NCBI GenBank assembly: GCA_015680685.1 | Contig: MNCI01002682.1 | Location: 1,451,828 to 1,515,827, forward strand | Reading direction: 5' to 3' | Source of the DNA: Gnetum montanum | Lineage: Eukaryota; Streptophyta; Gnetopsida; Gnetales; Gnetaceae | DNA length: 64,000 nucleotides | Part shown: piece by piece, positions 23,119 through 36,009 of the stretch | How positions within the stretch are numbered: position 1 is the first letter of the stretch | Layout: each line of letters begins with the position of its first letter | Program-made: the position numbers and the translations under genes | The notes under the pieces: model-generated | The model's input: only the letters and a program-made list of their open reading frames with translations | What the model was told of the DNA's origin: nothing | The model's database searches: none

Positions 23119-26043
23119 TGTTTATGCAAAAATGTTCTTTTTATTTCTACAATGACATCTCCATGAACTAAGTGTAGGAAAAATGTAACATACAACTGTA
23201 AATGGTCTTCGGATTGATGCAATTCTTAATATATCAATGATAATAAAATGAAGGGGCATGAAACCTCTAATCAAATACAAACTTAGCCTATTTCACAGAA
23301 ACTAGGAATGGTAGGGAAACAATGCAAAACAAAGTTTTAATTGTTTAAAATAACACACTAGAAAAATGACTACGTATGGATTATCAAAAAATAAACTAAG
23401 TACAAAATGAAGTGTAAATGATAGGATAAAACTAAGTATAAAACTCATATAAAAGGATGTAGGATATTAAAATAATAGTATTATTATGTAGAGAGAAAGT
23501 TCTTGGATGTCTTTCCAAAAAAATGAGATTTTTATGTGTAAAAACAACTAAGTATAAAAACATAGAAATTTTGACTATGGATAGAATGCAATGTAAGAGA
23601 TAGTATGGAACACAAATAAATGGATGATAAATGGTAAAAATAATATGCTACAATATGGGTAAAAGGTTCCAAATCCCTTCTTGAACAATGAAAATTCTTT
23701 ATTAATGAATGTTGAAGTGTTCACCTTCTAGGTAGGACCAAACTACAAGTGATGGGAGAAAAAAAATTAATGTAATGAAATTGATAAAAGAAGCTTAAAT
23801 CTTGGACAAAATATGGATTCACAAGATCAAATTGACTCTCTAAAGGATTAGGTTATGGATAGAGAAGCTGTAGGTGCTATCTAGATTCGATTCCAAGTAA
23901 AAATGAAGCTATTTCGGCCAAGGTTCTTGTCACTAATGTTGATGATGAAAAAATTCAAACTCTGAAATGTGTTGTGGAAGCCTACAAAATCTCTCTAGAA
24001 ATTGTTATCAAGGGTGTTAAAGGTGACTAAGGAGCATATGGGTGCTACAATGGCAGCAAGTGCTCATGCTTTAGATCTCTCAAAATCTAATAAGTTTTGT
24101 CAAATCTCAAAAGATGTTACCTAAAATTTGTGTTTTGAGCTTGTATATATGCTAAGAGCAAAATTTAACTTAGAGTTACTAAAATGAAATGCAGAGTTAA
24201 GTGTACCTTATCACTGAGTTCAAAAATAGCAAATCTAGTCTTTTGTTCCAGCAAATGTGGCAACCCATCAAAGTGATATCAACATCAATGTTAACACAGT
24301 GTCAATGTCACTAGCACATATCAAAATTTTTGCAAATGTCTTGAAGCATAAAAAACAAACCTCTGAAGCTTTGTTTGACCTTTGAACTAACATCGCAAGG
24401 TGATAAGATGATTTCAAAAAAGCTAGGCGATGAGGAGATGGTGTTGGGTGCAAAGATTGGTTATGTTATGCTAAGATCAACAATGTCGAAGGTGTTGCCA
24501 TTGATGCTAACACCAATCATGCCATTTGCCCTTGTCGAGGCATACCAACTAGCCATGATAACTATTTTTGAGTGCTCATGTAGACCTCAATAGAGTAATT
24601 CCAACATTGGCATTATCATTAGCATGGATACCAAAGATAGACAAATTCTTGATAATTTTTTAGGATGAAAATTCTAACTCCTAAAAATTGAAGTTGCATC
24701 TCAAAAGAAGTGTAGTAATCTTCCATGGGTGCCAAGAGATCTATATACAAGGGAATGCTACAAATTTGGTGTATAGAATAATTCAAATATGTTGAGATGA
24801 GTTCTAACATTTTAGTATCTCATACTTTGCCAAAAACGTCAATTTTCCATCATTCAGAAAACTTACAAAAAAGTGTCAATTTTGAAAGCTTGGAGTGCCA
24901 AAATTGCTACCAATGTATTATTTTGGTCCTAGGAGGTCACTGCACATGTTAGAATGTATTTTTGACAATATTTTGGAGTCCAAAAAATGGTGATGTTGAT
25001 GCAACATCAATATTAATAACACTTGAAAAAAATTTTGACTTCTTCTGAGATTTTTCCAAAGTTGCTAGAATTGATGCCGAAAAGTTAGGATATAATATCA
25101 AATGATCCTTATAGGTCTCTGAAGGCTAGAAATGCATATTAAAAGGCTATTTTGGTGCATTTTATGATATGATATTGAAGAAAACCCTATTTGATATCCC
25201 TTCACCTTCAACACTGAGAAACATTTTGACCTTAAGGGTCCTAAGGTCAAACTTCCAAATTTCCCAAATTTGAACTTTGTAATATCAGGGAAGCTTAGAT
25301 TGTACTTTTTGGGATTCTATAGGATGCAAAATTTATGACAACTCCAACACTTATAAAAATTTTGATCTTCATCAACTTCAACACTTGGAAAAATTGTAGT
25401 TATGGAGTTTTTGGAGATCATGAAAAATTGAGTCCATAAGTTAGATTATAAATCCAGATGGGTCCCGATGACTCCAAGGAGCTGAGAATGTACCTTGTGA
25501 TGATGTATTTGAAGGATTTGGTGTTCAAATCCTCATGGAATGATTTTGAAACCACACTTAGTTTTAATTCAAAGTGAAAAAAAAAAGTGGATACAACACA
25601 ATTCATACTAGAGATCATATTATTCTTACAAAAAGTACAAGACTATCATAGAAAAGGGAGAAATATCCACTAAAGTATAAGAGATACATATAATTTTATT
25701 AAGTACACTAATAATAAGTAAAAATATTCAAGTTTTTGAAAGTACAAGTTTAGCTTAAGAACTGTATCTCCATAAGGTGGGGCATGCCAATGTATGTCAT
25801 AATAACATATCATGTTCACTATATGTCATAAGGCACATATATTCAAAATTAATGATAGAGGAGACATATAAATTTAAATAAAATCTTTAACTACTTACTT
25901 CAATCCAAGGTTACTACATCAAAACATATTCTTTTTTAAGGCGTGAGTGTTAAAACCTAAAATAATTTGATTATAGGTATATTCCAAGGCATATAGCCAA
26001 TATGAGATGATACAAGAATGATAAAGGAACATCATGATGCCTT
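23119..26043 (-). repeat. Candidate 5' LTR of element H, including repeat A right copy (25210-25610)
   Basis: Starts TGTTTATGC on the + strand next to the candidate primer site and contains the right copy of repeat A, followed by a GTGGGGCATGCC-like module also seen near 10920. No ORF of note. Element B begins at 26044 and cuts it. The remaining part, if any, beyond 39362 was not recognised. Confidence 0.35.
25210..25610 (+). repeat. Dispersed repeat A, right copy
   Basis: Direct-orientation match to 10045-10450; see the shared words listed there. Confidence 0.6.
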
Positions 26044-26998
26044 TGATGAGTAGCAAGTACCCCTATTCTCAACTATACAAATCACTAAGCATTCACACAT
26101 GATCTAGAAAAATTCTATGAACTCTATGTCTTCTAGTACAATAGCCTCTAGGAAGTGAACTTTTCCCTAATAGTTATTCCTTGTCTTCCCAATTACACTT
26201 GTGATGTACAAAGCTATGGTCAAGTGTAATCAAGGCATATGATTTTTATTATTTTATGTTTTATGTTCTTGGTTTTTAAAAATAGAGAAGTGAAGTAATT
26301 TAACAACTAATTTAATTTAGCTAATGAACTAATCTCTAACTAATCCTAACATAAGTATCTAGTCCCACTTTCCATACACATCCTGAACCCACATACCTGC
26401 TACTAGGGTTACCAAGTGCTAAGCTACTTGGTGAATCAAGTAATAATGCTGCTGAGATTACCAAGCGAATACATGTTTAAGCTCGAAGTGGTCATACTTA
26501 TGTATTTAATCTATTTATCTTAATTAATTAAATAATAAATTAAAGTCTAGTTTAGCTTAATTAATTACATAACTAATGAAAATAGTAAATGCATAAATGA
26601 ATAATTAATCTATTCCAAGTCCTGCAATGTTTGATTAAAAGGCTTATCTTTATTGTTGTTCACACTGGTATGTTCAAGTATAACAATGCTTGAATAAAGA
26701 TCTGTACACTTTCTAACTCCTACTATGGGCACTTAGAGAAATATTCTAACTCTCGAATGAAAAAATTGCAAGAGCTCTACTACTACTATGACATGACTCT
26801 CATAACCATGACTAATGAGCACATGTTTATAGACTTTATTGTGGAGCTACATCGATGGGGCCTCATAGATGCAGCAAACGCTATGTTGATGCAACCCCAT
26901 TGATGAGGCAACACCACATAGATGGGGCTACATTAATGAGAGCCCATCAACGAGGCCATGTCAGTAGGGGTGCATCAACGTGACATAATGATAAATCA
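26044..26998 (-). repeat. 3' LTR of element B
   Basis: On the + strand it starts TGATGAGTAGCAAGTACCCC and ends AATGATAAATCATCA, next to the polypurine tract. Shared with 38502-39362 over most of its length. A TATAAACA box (minus) is at 26824-26831. U3 has degenerate ~20-bp repeats around GATGGGGC and CATCAACG (26840-26985). Confidence 0.85.
26824..26831 (-). promoter_or_regulatory. TATA box of element B 3' LTR
   Basis: TATAAACA on the minus strand; the other LTR has TATAAATA at 39282-39289. Confidence 0.55.
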
Positions 26999-27013
26999 TC
27001 ATACCCCCATGAT
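26999..27013 (-). other. Polypurine tract of element B
   Basis: Minus strand TCATGGGGGTA next to the LTR start TGATGATT; same core as in element A. Confidence 0.7.
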
Positions 27014-27323
27014 TGAATGAAAACTTGTTCTCAAGTTCCTTTACAAAATTGGGAAGGTATGGGATTATTAACTAACTCTTGACATAACATACTGACTTGA
27101 CAAAATTGAGTGCCCAAGTGTACAAATTAACACATTATAAAAACTTTGGTGTTCATGACACAAAATTAAACACCAAGACATGACTACTCAAAACTAGATA
27201 GCACATTCTCTAATGGCATTAAGGGAGTTAAGAAGATCAAACAGTCCTAGGTGGTGGAGGCTCCTAAGGTTCTGAAGGACCTTCTCCATCCTCAAGCACA
27301 TGCAGTGGCTGAGGTGGCTATGG

Positions 27324-30098
27324 CTATCCCACTATGGCTACAACCTCTAGTGGAAGGAAAAAGTCATCCAATAATGCCTTCATCTTCTCCTCCTTACTCT
27401 AGGGATCATTCACAGTCACACAAAATCATCAATGTGGGCCAAAATGGAGATATCCCATGGACATGGCATTACTGGAAATAGCTCCTTAATGTTGACAAAC
27501 CAAGTAGTGAATTGTTTATGTTCAACATTGAACACCCTGACTACATTCTACAACTCTTGGTAGTCATTCATCCTTTTGGCTAGGTTCTTAGTAGTAGATC
27601 TTTAATCGGTGTATTTTCCCTCGAGAACCTCAAGTTTAGCATTTGCCACTGCAAGCATTTGCTTGGTTTCCTTGTGGTTCTTAAACTTGACCTCATACAA
27701 CACATACGAGCTAGCCACCTACTTCTTTAGTTCTAACCATGGTCATTTGGTAGTCAACATAGCCAAATTTTCATATCAAAGATTACAAAGCTCCTTATAT
27801 TCTATCATCTCCTCAATCTGCAACTTCTTCATGTGGATCTCTAGCTTATTGTAGGCATTTAGCACATCAATGATAGATTGCCAAACTTCTCTTCCTTTCT
27901 GGAGTTGTTGGAGGGTCACATTCACTTTTTCCTTTGTCAACTAGATGTGCTTTTCATTTACCTCTTTCTATAGGCTAACGTTATCTTTGTAGTGATCCTT
28001 GACTCTCTTGAATTTGAGAGCCTCTAATTTCTAGGTGGCTACCTCTATTATATTTTTTTGGTAAAGGGAACTAATCTCCTTCATGAAGAGGTTTCTGTTC
28101 TTAATTGCTAATCTCCTTAACTTTGTGTTTGCTCTAGCTAGTTGGTCTTACTATTGATGGATAAATTTTGCCAACTATTTTTTATTCTCATCAATAATTC
28201 ATAGGTGATGGTTCTCTGTAGTTAGTTGCACATTATCTTGATGGGTCAAACCCAAGGCCTTTTGAATTTTATGCTAGGGAGCCTCTACCAAGAATCAATA
28301 GAACACTATCATCTCCATTATACCTTCAACCCCTTTTAGTTTGGTGTGAAGCTATTTAAGAGCTTCATCCCTTGTCAATGTTGGGTTGAGAAATGCAAGG
28401 TTGGCAATCTAGGCTCTTAATTCAGCAACTTCAACAGCCAAGTGTTCATTTAGCTCCTTAGCTATTTTGAGCTACCCTTCCAAAATAATGTTTTCCCCCT
28501 ACCTCTAGCAACTCTAACTAGGTTACAATAATACTATCTAGAAGATCAAAGACATCCAAAAGTGATTGCCTAGTTCCCACCAGTTGATCTAGTAGTTTTT
28601 CATGTTGTGTTATGCACAATACATTGCTTATGATCCTTGTGGACGTCTACACATCTTTAAGTGTAATGATATCTAGTATAGACAGAGTAGGTGCATTAAG
28701 GGTTTCGATGATTTTGTTTACAACTAACTTTGGTATTGTTTCCTACCCTTGGTATTGCATCACCAGTACTGTTACCTCCTCACCTTCCTTCAAGTGCACC
28801 GAGAAGGTCACGGTGTTCCCAAAAATTTCTAAGAGTGGCTACTATTCTGTGAGAGATATCATTACCTCTCTGGTGTTAGGATTCAATCTTGTAGAAAACT
28901 ACATTCGTTGTGCTGAGAAAATGGATCCACCTTCTCCCATCAGGCTAACTATTCAGGCCATCTCATTTAGGTAACTCATCACTAGCTAGTACACTGATGG
29001 GTCTCCACCAATCGTGTCTACTCGCTACTCTTATTCACTTAAGATCCATTCTTGGTACTCATGCAATCATTGAGATGTTGTAATGACATCTAGCATAGTT
29101 GTTTTAGTGCCAGGTGGAGATGGTGGCTATTGCTTCTCTTATTAAATTATTTTTGCATGCATCTTATCGTTCATCACCTCTACCCAATTAGTGGTCAAAG
29201 TGCATTTGATAGCATCATTTGTATAGTGGACTATCCCTCCCCTCTAATAGAGTTTTTTGATGAGGCATGGAAAGGGGAGTGCCTTCCTTCCACGCTCTTT
29301 TTCTTTAAACTGCTTCTCTATCTCCAATTAGATCAACTATGGAAGGTTGACAAGGAATATGCCACTCAGAGCAATGCATGCATGGGCAAAAAAGATAGTG
29401 ATCTTGCTAGGCCTCATCATGGCATTTAGGTGAAAGGCTACAATCTTGTAATGAATCCTTTCTACCAGTGTGTGTGCATTGTACTCCTTACAATCAACAA
29501 CATAGCATTTTTGAATCCATTCTTTTTTTATGTTGGAATCCCCCTACATTGGAATCTCAATGAGTTTCACCCTAGTTTCTAGTAACCCAAGCACTTCAGG
29601 AATGGCCTACACCAAGTAGAACACTAAAATGTCCTTGATTTTGACTATTGAACTAGCCTACCTATTGTTCTAGAATAAGAACTTCTCTTCCATGTACCAC
29701 TCACCACTAGAACTGATAATTGGCCACATGGGAGAGGTCTTTAGTTGGTCCTGTACTTCCTTACATGCTTGCTCATGGAAAGAGCCAAAGTTTAACTCCT
29801 GAAGCACTATTATTTGGACCTCCCTTGATCTGATTTGATTCAAGCAGGCTTTTGTCAAGGTCACCTCAAGATTTTCTTACTGAGTTGGTGCCTTAACCCA
29901 GTGGGAATGTTCTATTACTACTAATGATTCTAGAATCTAGTAAATAGATTTCACTTCATCCTCTTCCCTAAGAGGACCCATGGCATGGGTTGCAATTGGT
30001 TCTTCTTAGGCTTCTTCTTTTCCCCTTCCCATTCTTGGTAGTTTCTCCCTTGGTTGAAACAGTGCTCCTTCCTGCGTGTGTTTATCTTTCGGTGCCAT
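27324..30098 (-). pseudogene. ORF3 of element B: unknown coiled-coil protein, decayed
   Basis: ATG at 30098 (MAPKDKHTQEGALF). The best open part is 29864-29670 with LQELNFGSF and SPMWPIISS, which match element C. Central KIVAFHLN, MMRPSK and ACIALSG match too. The part from about 28500 to 27500 is K/E/Q-rich and coiled-coil-like (LKFKRVKDHYKD, LEVLEGKY). It ends at a TAG (27324-27326) after VVAIVG, in the same place as the element C copy. Lies between the linker and the 3' LTR. There is no visible transmembrane segment, so an envelope role is not supported by what I see. The role is unknown. Confidence 0.6.
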
Positions 30099-32050
30099 TT
30101 TCAATCACAATACATCCATGGATTAGTAGATATAATGTGTAACTTTAAATTTTTAAATACTTTATCTCATTAATTACTTACACTTTGGCTAAGGTTAGAC
30201 CATGGTAAATTGATTATATTTATTATTATTTTATTAATTATTTATTTCAAATGTTACTAAAGCTTGTTAGAATGGTTCAACTCTTGTAATTTGGTGTTTA
30301 AATGTTTATTTCCTAGTTAAACCTTTGTGGGAGTTAGAAAAATGGTGAAACTTTTTTTTGTCAAAAATGGAACATTTATGGCCCCCACAAGTAAGAGATT
30401 ACCTCTAGTAGCTACAAGGTCAAAGAATAGAGTGGTTTGGATAAATTATTAGGAAATCATGGGCTCTAGAATGTTTTGGGCTTTTAAAATTTGAAAAACT
30501 CCCTTGGCATTTGGGAGCAAATGTAGAAATTTCGAAGGTTGATCATGCATATTTATACTATTTTTATGTTGCATCAATGGGGCCACATATATGAGGTCTT
30601 ATATATGCATGGGGTCCAACAACAAGGCCCCATTTATGGGATCTGTAAACAAAATTTTCAAATGTGAATATCTTGAAAAATATAAGAAACTTTTAAATGA
30701 ATTTGGGGTCCATGGAGTTCCATAAAATCCAAGAATGTAATGAAAGCATTGAAGAGGATCTTTGAAATCTCAAAAATTCAAAAATTTTATGGAGAATATA
30801 TGAGTTGAACAAAATATGTAAAGGAGCACATGGTCAGATGTAGAAGATGGATGGACGAAAGATTCTGATTGCAAGAATGCCTAGGGATAAGGTGAGTAAC
30901 AAACCCAACCAAGAGAGATCCAAGTGTGTCCTCCCCATAGTAGGCACATGCCTTTTTTACCCTTGCATAACCTCAACCTAAGGAGTCCATGGTCCCCATA
31001 GGTGATTAACGGTTGATGGAAGTTAAGGACCAAAACCTAAAAGATTCCACCCAAGAATTCAAGTACATCAGACAAAGACACCAAACAATAACATGGACAC
31101 CAGCAATGAGGTGAGTTATGGGTAGCATGGACAAATAATGGAGAAGGTGGAATGGAATTCTAAATTAAGGTCATAAGAAGTCCCTTATGGACTTGTATTT
31201 AAAATGACCTTAGAAGATCCATCCTTAGTCTAGACCAAAACCAACTGCTTTCAATGACTTCACATCACCACTCCAAGATTGATCCACCCCCTTGAGACAC
31301 AAGAGTCCTCCCACAAAACAACCATCATTCCTCAAGAAGAAGAAAACAAAAGTAGGAAGTGAAAGAGGACCTTAATTAAAGGGGATCTTCAAGCATGGGC
31401 AACATGTCTTTCTTGTCTCATAACCAATGCTTGTAGCCCATTTATCCATCTAAGGTGTATGCTTTGAATTACCATCATGTTTTCTTTTTAGTTTTATTTT
31501 TTTTTATTCTTTCTTTCTTTTTTGTATTTCTTTTTGGATGGGAACCACACCATGCAAAGATGTTATTTGACTTCCTATTATTGGTCGACATGGAATGGTA
31601 AGAAGTTTATGAAAACACTCATGCACCCAAGCAAGTGGACAAGTACAAAGAGTATTGAGTCCTCTTGAAGTTGCACCCTATGCAAACCTTTTAGTCCTTC
31701 CCAATTCTAGAAACTACTAAGGCCATATATTGATTAAAATTTTATTTAATGAAAGGGACCTCAAATTTCCACAACAAGGAAAATCATAGAGTTTTTGGAT
31801 GGGAAAATTTCATGGACTCACTGCCTATTCCATGAAAAAGAAACCATGTCTGAGCCATTGGTACAAAAATTCAAACCTGGAAACTAAACATTAGTAAACA
31901 AAACATTACACACAAACCACCATTACTGACAACTACAACACTGTGTCCTATTGGCACAAAGCATGTTTATTAAGAAAAATTAGAAAATTACACTAAAATA
32001 AAGAAAATTATATAAAACAGTGTAAAATATTCAAAAAATTTCAAATGTAC
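30099..32050 (-). mobile_element. Non-coding linker of element B between integrase and ORF3
   Basis: The part 30850-32050 matches the linkers of elements A and C. The part 30100-30850 is AT-rich, with a GATGGGGCC/TATGAGG-like repeat at 30570-30650 that resembles the U3 repeats of this element's own LTR. No ORF. Confidence 0.6.
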
Positions 32051-32189
32051 TAATGATGGTGTAAAACAAAAAATGATGCAAAATAGAAAAAAAATTTAAA
32101 CATCAATAAGATGTAAAACAAATATTCTGCAAAGAGAAAAATGTGTAAAACAAAAAATAGAAAAACTAAGGAGCCATGTAGATGATTAG

Positions 32190-33599
32190 TGTGAATGGCC
32201 ATCTCCCCCATGACTAATCTGAAAGGGAGGAGATTCAAAAGATTGAGCGTGGTTGTTCATCCGTTGAGGCACTAGCTTGCTTGAGCTCATGGAAAGACCT
32301 ATTTGTTGGATGTTGACCAACTGCTTCTTATTTAGGCTTTTAGGTTTGTATATGGTCATGGTCCTAGAAGGAAAGGTTTCATCAATTATATAAGGCCCCT
32401 TTCACAATGTTTGAAATTTGGTTTTTTGAGGAACATGTGTGAGGTTTCAATAGAGAACCTTATCTCTTAGTTAAAATTTCACTTTCCATATTCAAAGATC
32501 ATGTTGTTATTTGTTGAATTCCTTGTGCACTTCATTCAAGGATAGAGCTACCAATCAATTTTTGTTTGTAAATTTAGGTTGATTATTCTTTTTTCTTTTT
32601 TCTTTTTTTCTTTTTTTGTACCAAACTTAGGTCAAGGTCATGTCATAGGCTGTTGAGAGTGTATAGAGCTCAGATTGAATTAAGAGCATTGGAAGTTTTC
32701 CCTGCCCCAACTCATAGCGAGAGTAGCCAATAGGGAGTTTCCATATTGGGTAGTAGGCCCAAAGGGCATCATTGAGTTTTATGCTCTAGCTAATGGTTCT
32801 CATTAGAATCTTTATGATCGCCTTGTTCATCACCTCTGCTTGACCATTGGCTTGGGGGTGATAAGGTGTTGTTAATTTATGTTCAACCCCCAAGCATTAC
32901 ATGATTTTTTGAAAAGTAGCACCTATAAAATGGGTTTCGTTGTTAGAAATTAGTGCATGCAACATCCCAAACCTATTGACAACATTTTGTTATACGAATC
33001 AAGTAGCAAAGGATGATGTACAGTTAATGGCAAGTGTTGCTTCTATTTATTTGGTATAGTAGTCAATGGCAACAATTATGTATGTCTTCCCATTGAACAT
33101 GGGTGTGATGGAACCCATGAAATCTATGCCTCATATTTCAACGGATTCCAATGGTTGAATCCACTATTGAGAATCCTTCATTTATGTGATCATCCCACCA
33201 TCTCGTTGATAGTACTCACAAGATCAGATAAATTGGTGGGCATCCCTGAAGATTATGGGCCAATAGTATTCTACCATCAAGATTTTTATGACCATGCATC
33301 TCCCAGCATACTGGCCTCCACAAGGGCCTTCATGAGCATCCTAGAGAACACACAATTAATCTACATCAGTGACACACCAATGAACTAGGCCATCGACACA
33401 CACCTTGTAAAGATGTCCATTAATTTCCATGAAGTGCTTAGCCTAGTGAAGAAACTGTTATTTCTTCCTATAGTCTAGATCTTGTGGCATCTTCTAAGTG
33501 AAAATATAAATGAGGATGTCATCATGCCATTTTGGTTTTAGGGGCACTTGTTCAGTTATAGCCTTGGCAAAGAGAAGTTCATTAGGAAATAAATCAAAT
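32190..33599 (-). pseudogene. Integrase region of element B, decayed
   Basis: Minus-strand reading gives TTPYHPQANGQAEVMNKAI (typical integrase core, about 32890-32830), then IKILMRTI and an AYYPIWKLPIGYS-like stretch, and further on a C-terminal KLVPQ and ISHGGDGHSH tail near 32190-32260. Stops and shifts are frequent, with a T-rich expansion at 32585-32620. Integrase would join element cDNA to the chromosome; this copy cannot. Confidence 0.75.
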
Positions 33600-35200
33600 A
33601 GTGTACTTTCCTCCTATTTGTTATCCCATTGCAACCAAGACAAGTGATTAGCGACCACATTCTCAGTTCCTTTTTGATCTACCATTGCAAGATCGAATTC
33701 CTACAAGATCACCAACCACCATACAACATGGGGCCTTATCATTGGCTTGTTCATGAGAAATTAGATGGCACTATGATCAGTGTGCACAAATACTTTATAT
33801 CCAAGCACATAATTCCTAAACGTCTCCAAGGCATACACCACTGTCATTAGTTCTTTCCCCATGGTGGTGTAATTAAGCTATGCACCCACAATGCTTCAAC
33901 TTGCATAGTGGATGTAACATGGATGTTTCTTATCATCCAACTATGTAAGCATGGCTCCCAAGGTATAATTAGATGCATCTATCATTATATGAAATGGCTT
34001 GGACTAGTCATGTTCTCATAAAATTGGAGTATCTACAAGATTTTTCTTAAGGCTCTGTAATGCATTTTTACATTCCTTGGTCCAAATGATGAAAGCACCT
34101 TTCTTTGTTAGCTCAACCAACAGTTTTACAATCTTAGAGAAATTCTCTATGAATCGTTGGTAGTAGCCAATGTATCTAAGAAATGATTGAACATCTTTGA
34201 AAGTTTCTAGTTGGCAAGTAAGTCCTTGGATGACCCTTATCTTTCTGGCATCTACCTTGATCCCATCCTATGAAATTTTGTGCTTTAATACAATGCCTTC
34301 TTGGATCATAAGATAACTCTTTTGCCAATTGAGCTACAGATTTGTTTCCACACATCTTTTTACTACTTACTCAAGGTGGTTCAAGGCTTTCTTGGATGTA
34401 GTGCCATAAGTGAGGAATTCATCCATGAAGACTTCCACTCCACTACCTATTTGCTGCTGAAAGATGCTTAAGACTAGATGTTGAAAAGTGGTAGGAGCAT
34501 TGCACAAATCAAAAGGCATCTTGTGATATGCAAAGGTTCCTCAAGTACTTGTGAATGTTGTTTTAGCTTGATCTTCTAGTACAATCTAGATTTGGTTATA
34601 ACCACTATAACCATCTAGAAAACTATAATAGCAATGCCCCAATACGGTGTCCAACATCTAATCAACAAATGACAATGGAAAATGATCTTTGAATGTTGCC
34701 ATGTTTAATAGCCTAAAGTTGATACAAATCCACCACTTGCCACCTCCTTTTGGCACTATCACAAGTGGGCTGACCCACTCACTATTTGCAATTGGGTAAA
34801 TGAACCCTGCCTTAAGGAGTTGCTCAATCTCCTCTTTAATGATTTGCTTTAATTTTTGGTTCAACCAAAATTGTGGTTGCCTCCTTAGCTTCATGGATAG
34901 ATCAATGTAAATGTGGTGTTGGAATATCTATGGATCAATTCTAGTGAGTTTTGGATATGACCAAGAAAAATCTATTGGCCATCTATTGATCACTTTCAAT
35001 AGTTTTGCTTTCTCCTCGAGAACAATTTTGGCATTAAGTATGACCAGCTTGCCATTTTTTAAGAATGCATATTCCAGGCCGATAGGTAGAGTTTTCAACT
35101 CTAGGGGCTCTTGCTTAAAATTCTCAAGGATCTCTAACTCTTCCCAATTGATATCAATTTTTTCATCATCAGAGAATTAGTGATGAACTTGCTCTAGTTC
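33600..35200 (-). pseudogene. Reverse transcriptase and RNase H of element B, decayed
   Basis: Open part 34894-34658 reads EEIEQLLKAGFIYPI, SEWVSPLVIVPKGGG and CINFRLLN, the classical gypsy RT entry. Then follow YSFLDGYSGYNQI, MPFDLCNAPTTFQ and the active-site box VFMDEF at about 34420-34440, where the second Asp of the usual MDD is Glu. RNase H motifs such as FVHTDHSAI (about 33790) follow. Stops interrupt the frame. Confidence 0.85.
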
Positions 35201-35379
35201 ATCCATGTCTATGAAAAATGCACATGTCAAGCTCTTAGTAGGTTCCATGCACATTATGCTACTATCAAAATCAGTAGTTAGTTACTAGGTGCCCTTTTGT
35301 TTTGTCGTTTCTGCATACAAACACCTTTGAATATTTTCCTCATGTGCACACTGCTTGCATGCAAAAATAGATGCTTATT

Positions 35380-35910
35380 TCATAGACTAGAATTTTTGCA
35401 TGCAATTGCACCCTATATCGTTGTACATGATGCATGGAACTTGTCTCTTCTCAATATTTCCAAAGGGATTTTCTTTAGGTATCTCTAAGGAAAGATCTCT
35501 AATGCCCATTCTTGCATCTACAATGCTTAACCATGCCCTTCCCTTAATGATTGGGAACTCCCCCTTGCAATTCTCAACCTTGATCACTAGAAAATTAGCA
35601 AGATAAGACCACCCACAAATCATGGTCACATTGACTTTGACCAATTCCAATGGGATAGTGATGGATTAGTCTTCCAATTCCAATCTAATATTGCTCTTCT
35701 TGAGAGGTGGTAGGTTCTAGGTAGTATACATCTCATGAGAAATCAAGTTCACATTGGAACTTGAATCAAGAAGAGCTTTACATGGTTTGTTCCTAGGAAT
35801 CTGTAAATAGATAAGAGGACTCTCAAGATCAACTAATTTCCTAGGAAGGTTGTCAACTTGGATTCAATCAGATACAACATGAGTAATCATAATAGTATGG
35901 ATTTTGGGTG
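35380..35910 (-). pseudogene. Aspartic protease of element B, decayed
   Basis: Collinear with the element A protease: NLPRKL, PLIYLQI, CKALLDSSSNVNLIS (active-site loop with DSS instead of D[ST]G), ICGWSY, EFPIIKGRAWLS. The changed loop and internal stops mean it is inactive. Confidence 0.75.
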
Positions 35911-36009
35911 GTATTTGGTTTGAAGGGGGCCCGATGGAATGGTTTACAGAGGATGAGGTAGGATTAGGGTGACTAGCCACTTGAGTCTATGAGGGCTTAG
36001 TAGGGCTAT

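Noticed and set aside
26039-26043. Target site duplication for element B (GCCTT)
   Set aside because: No matching GCCTT follows the right LTR, whose U3 end is truncated, so the duplication cannot be shown.
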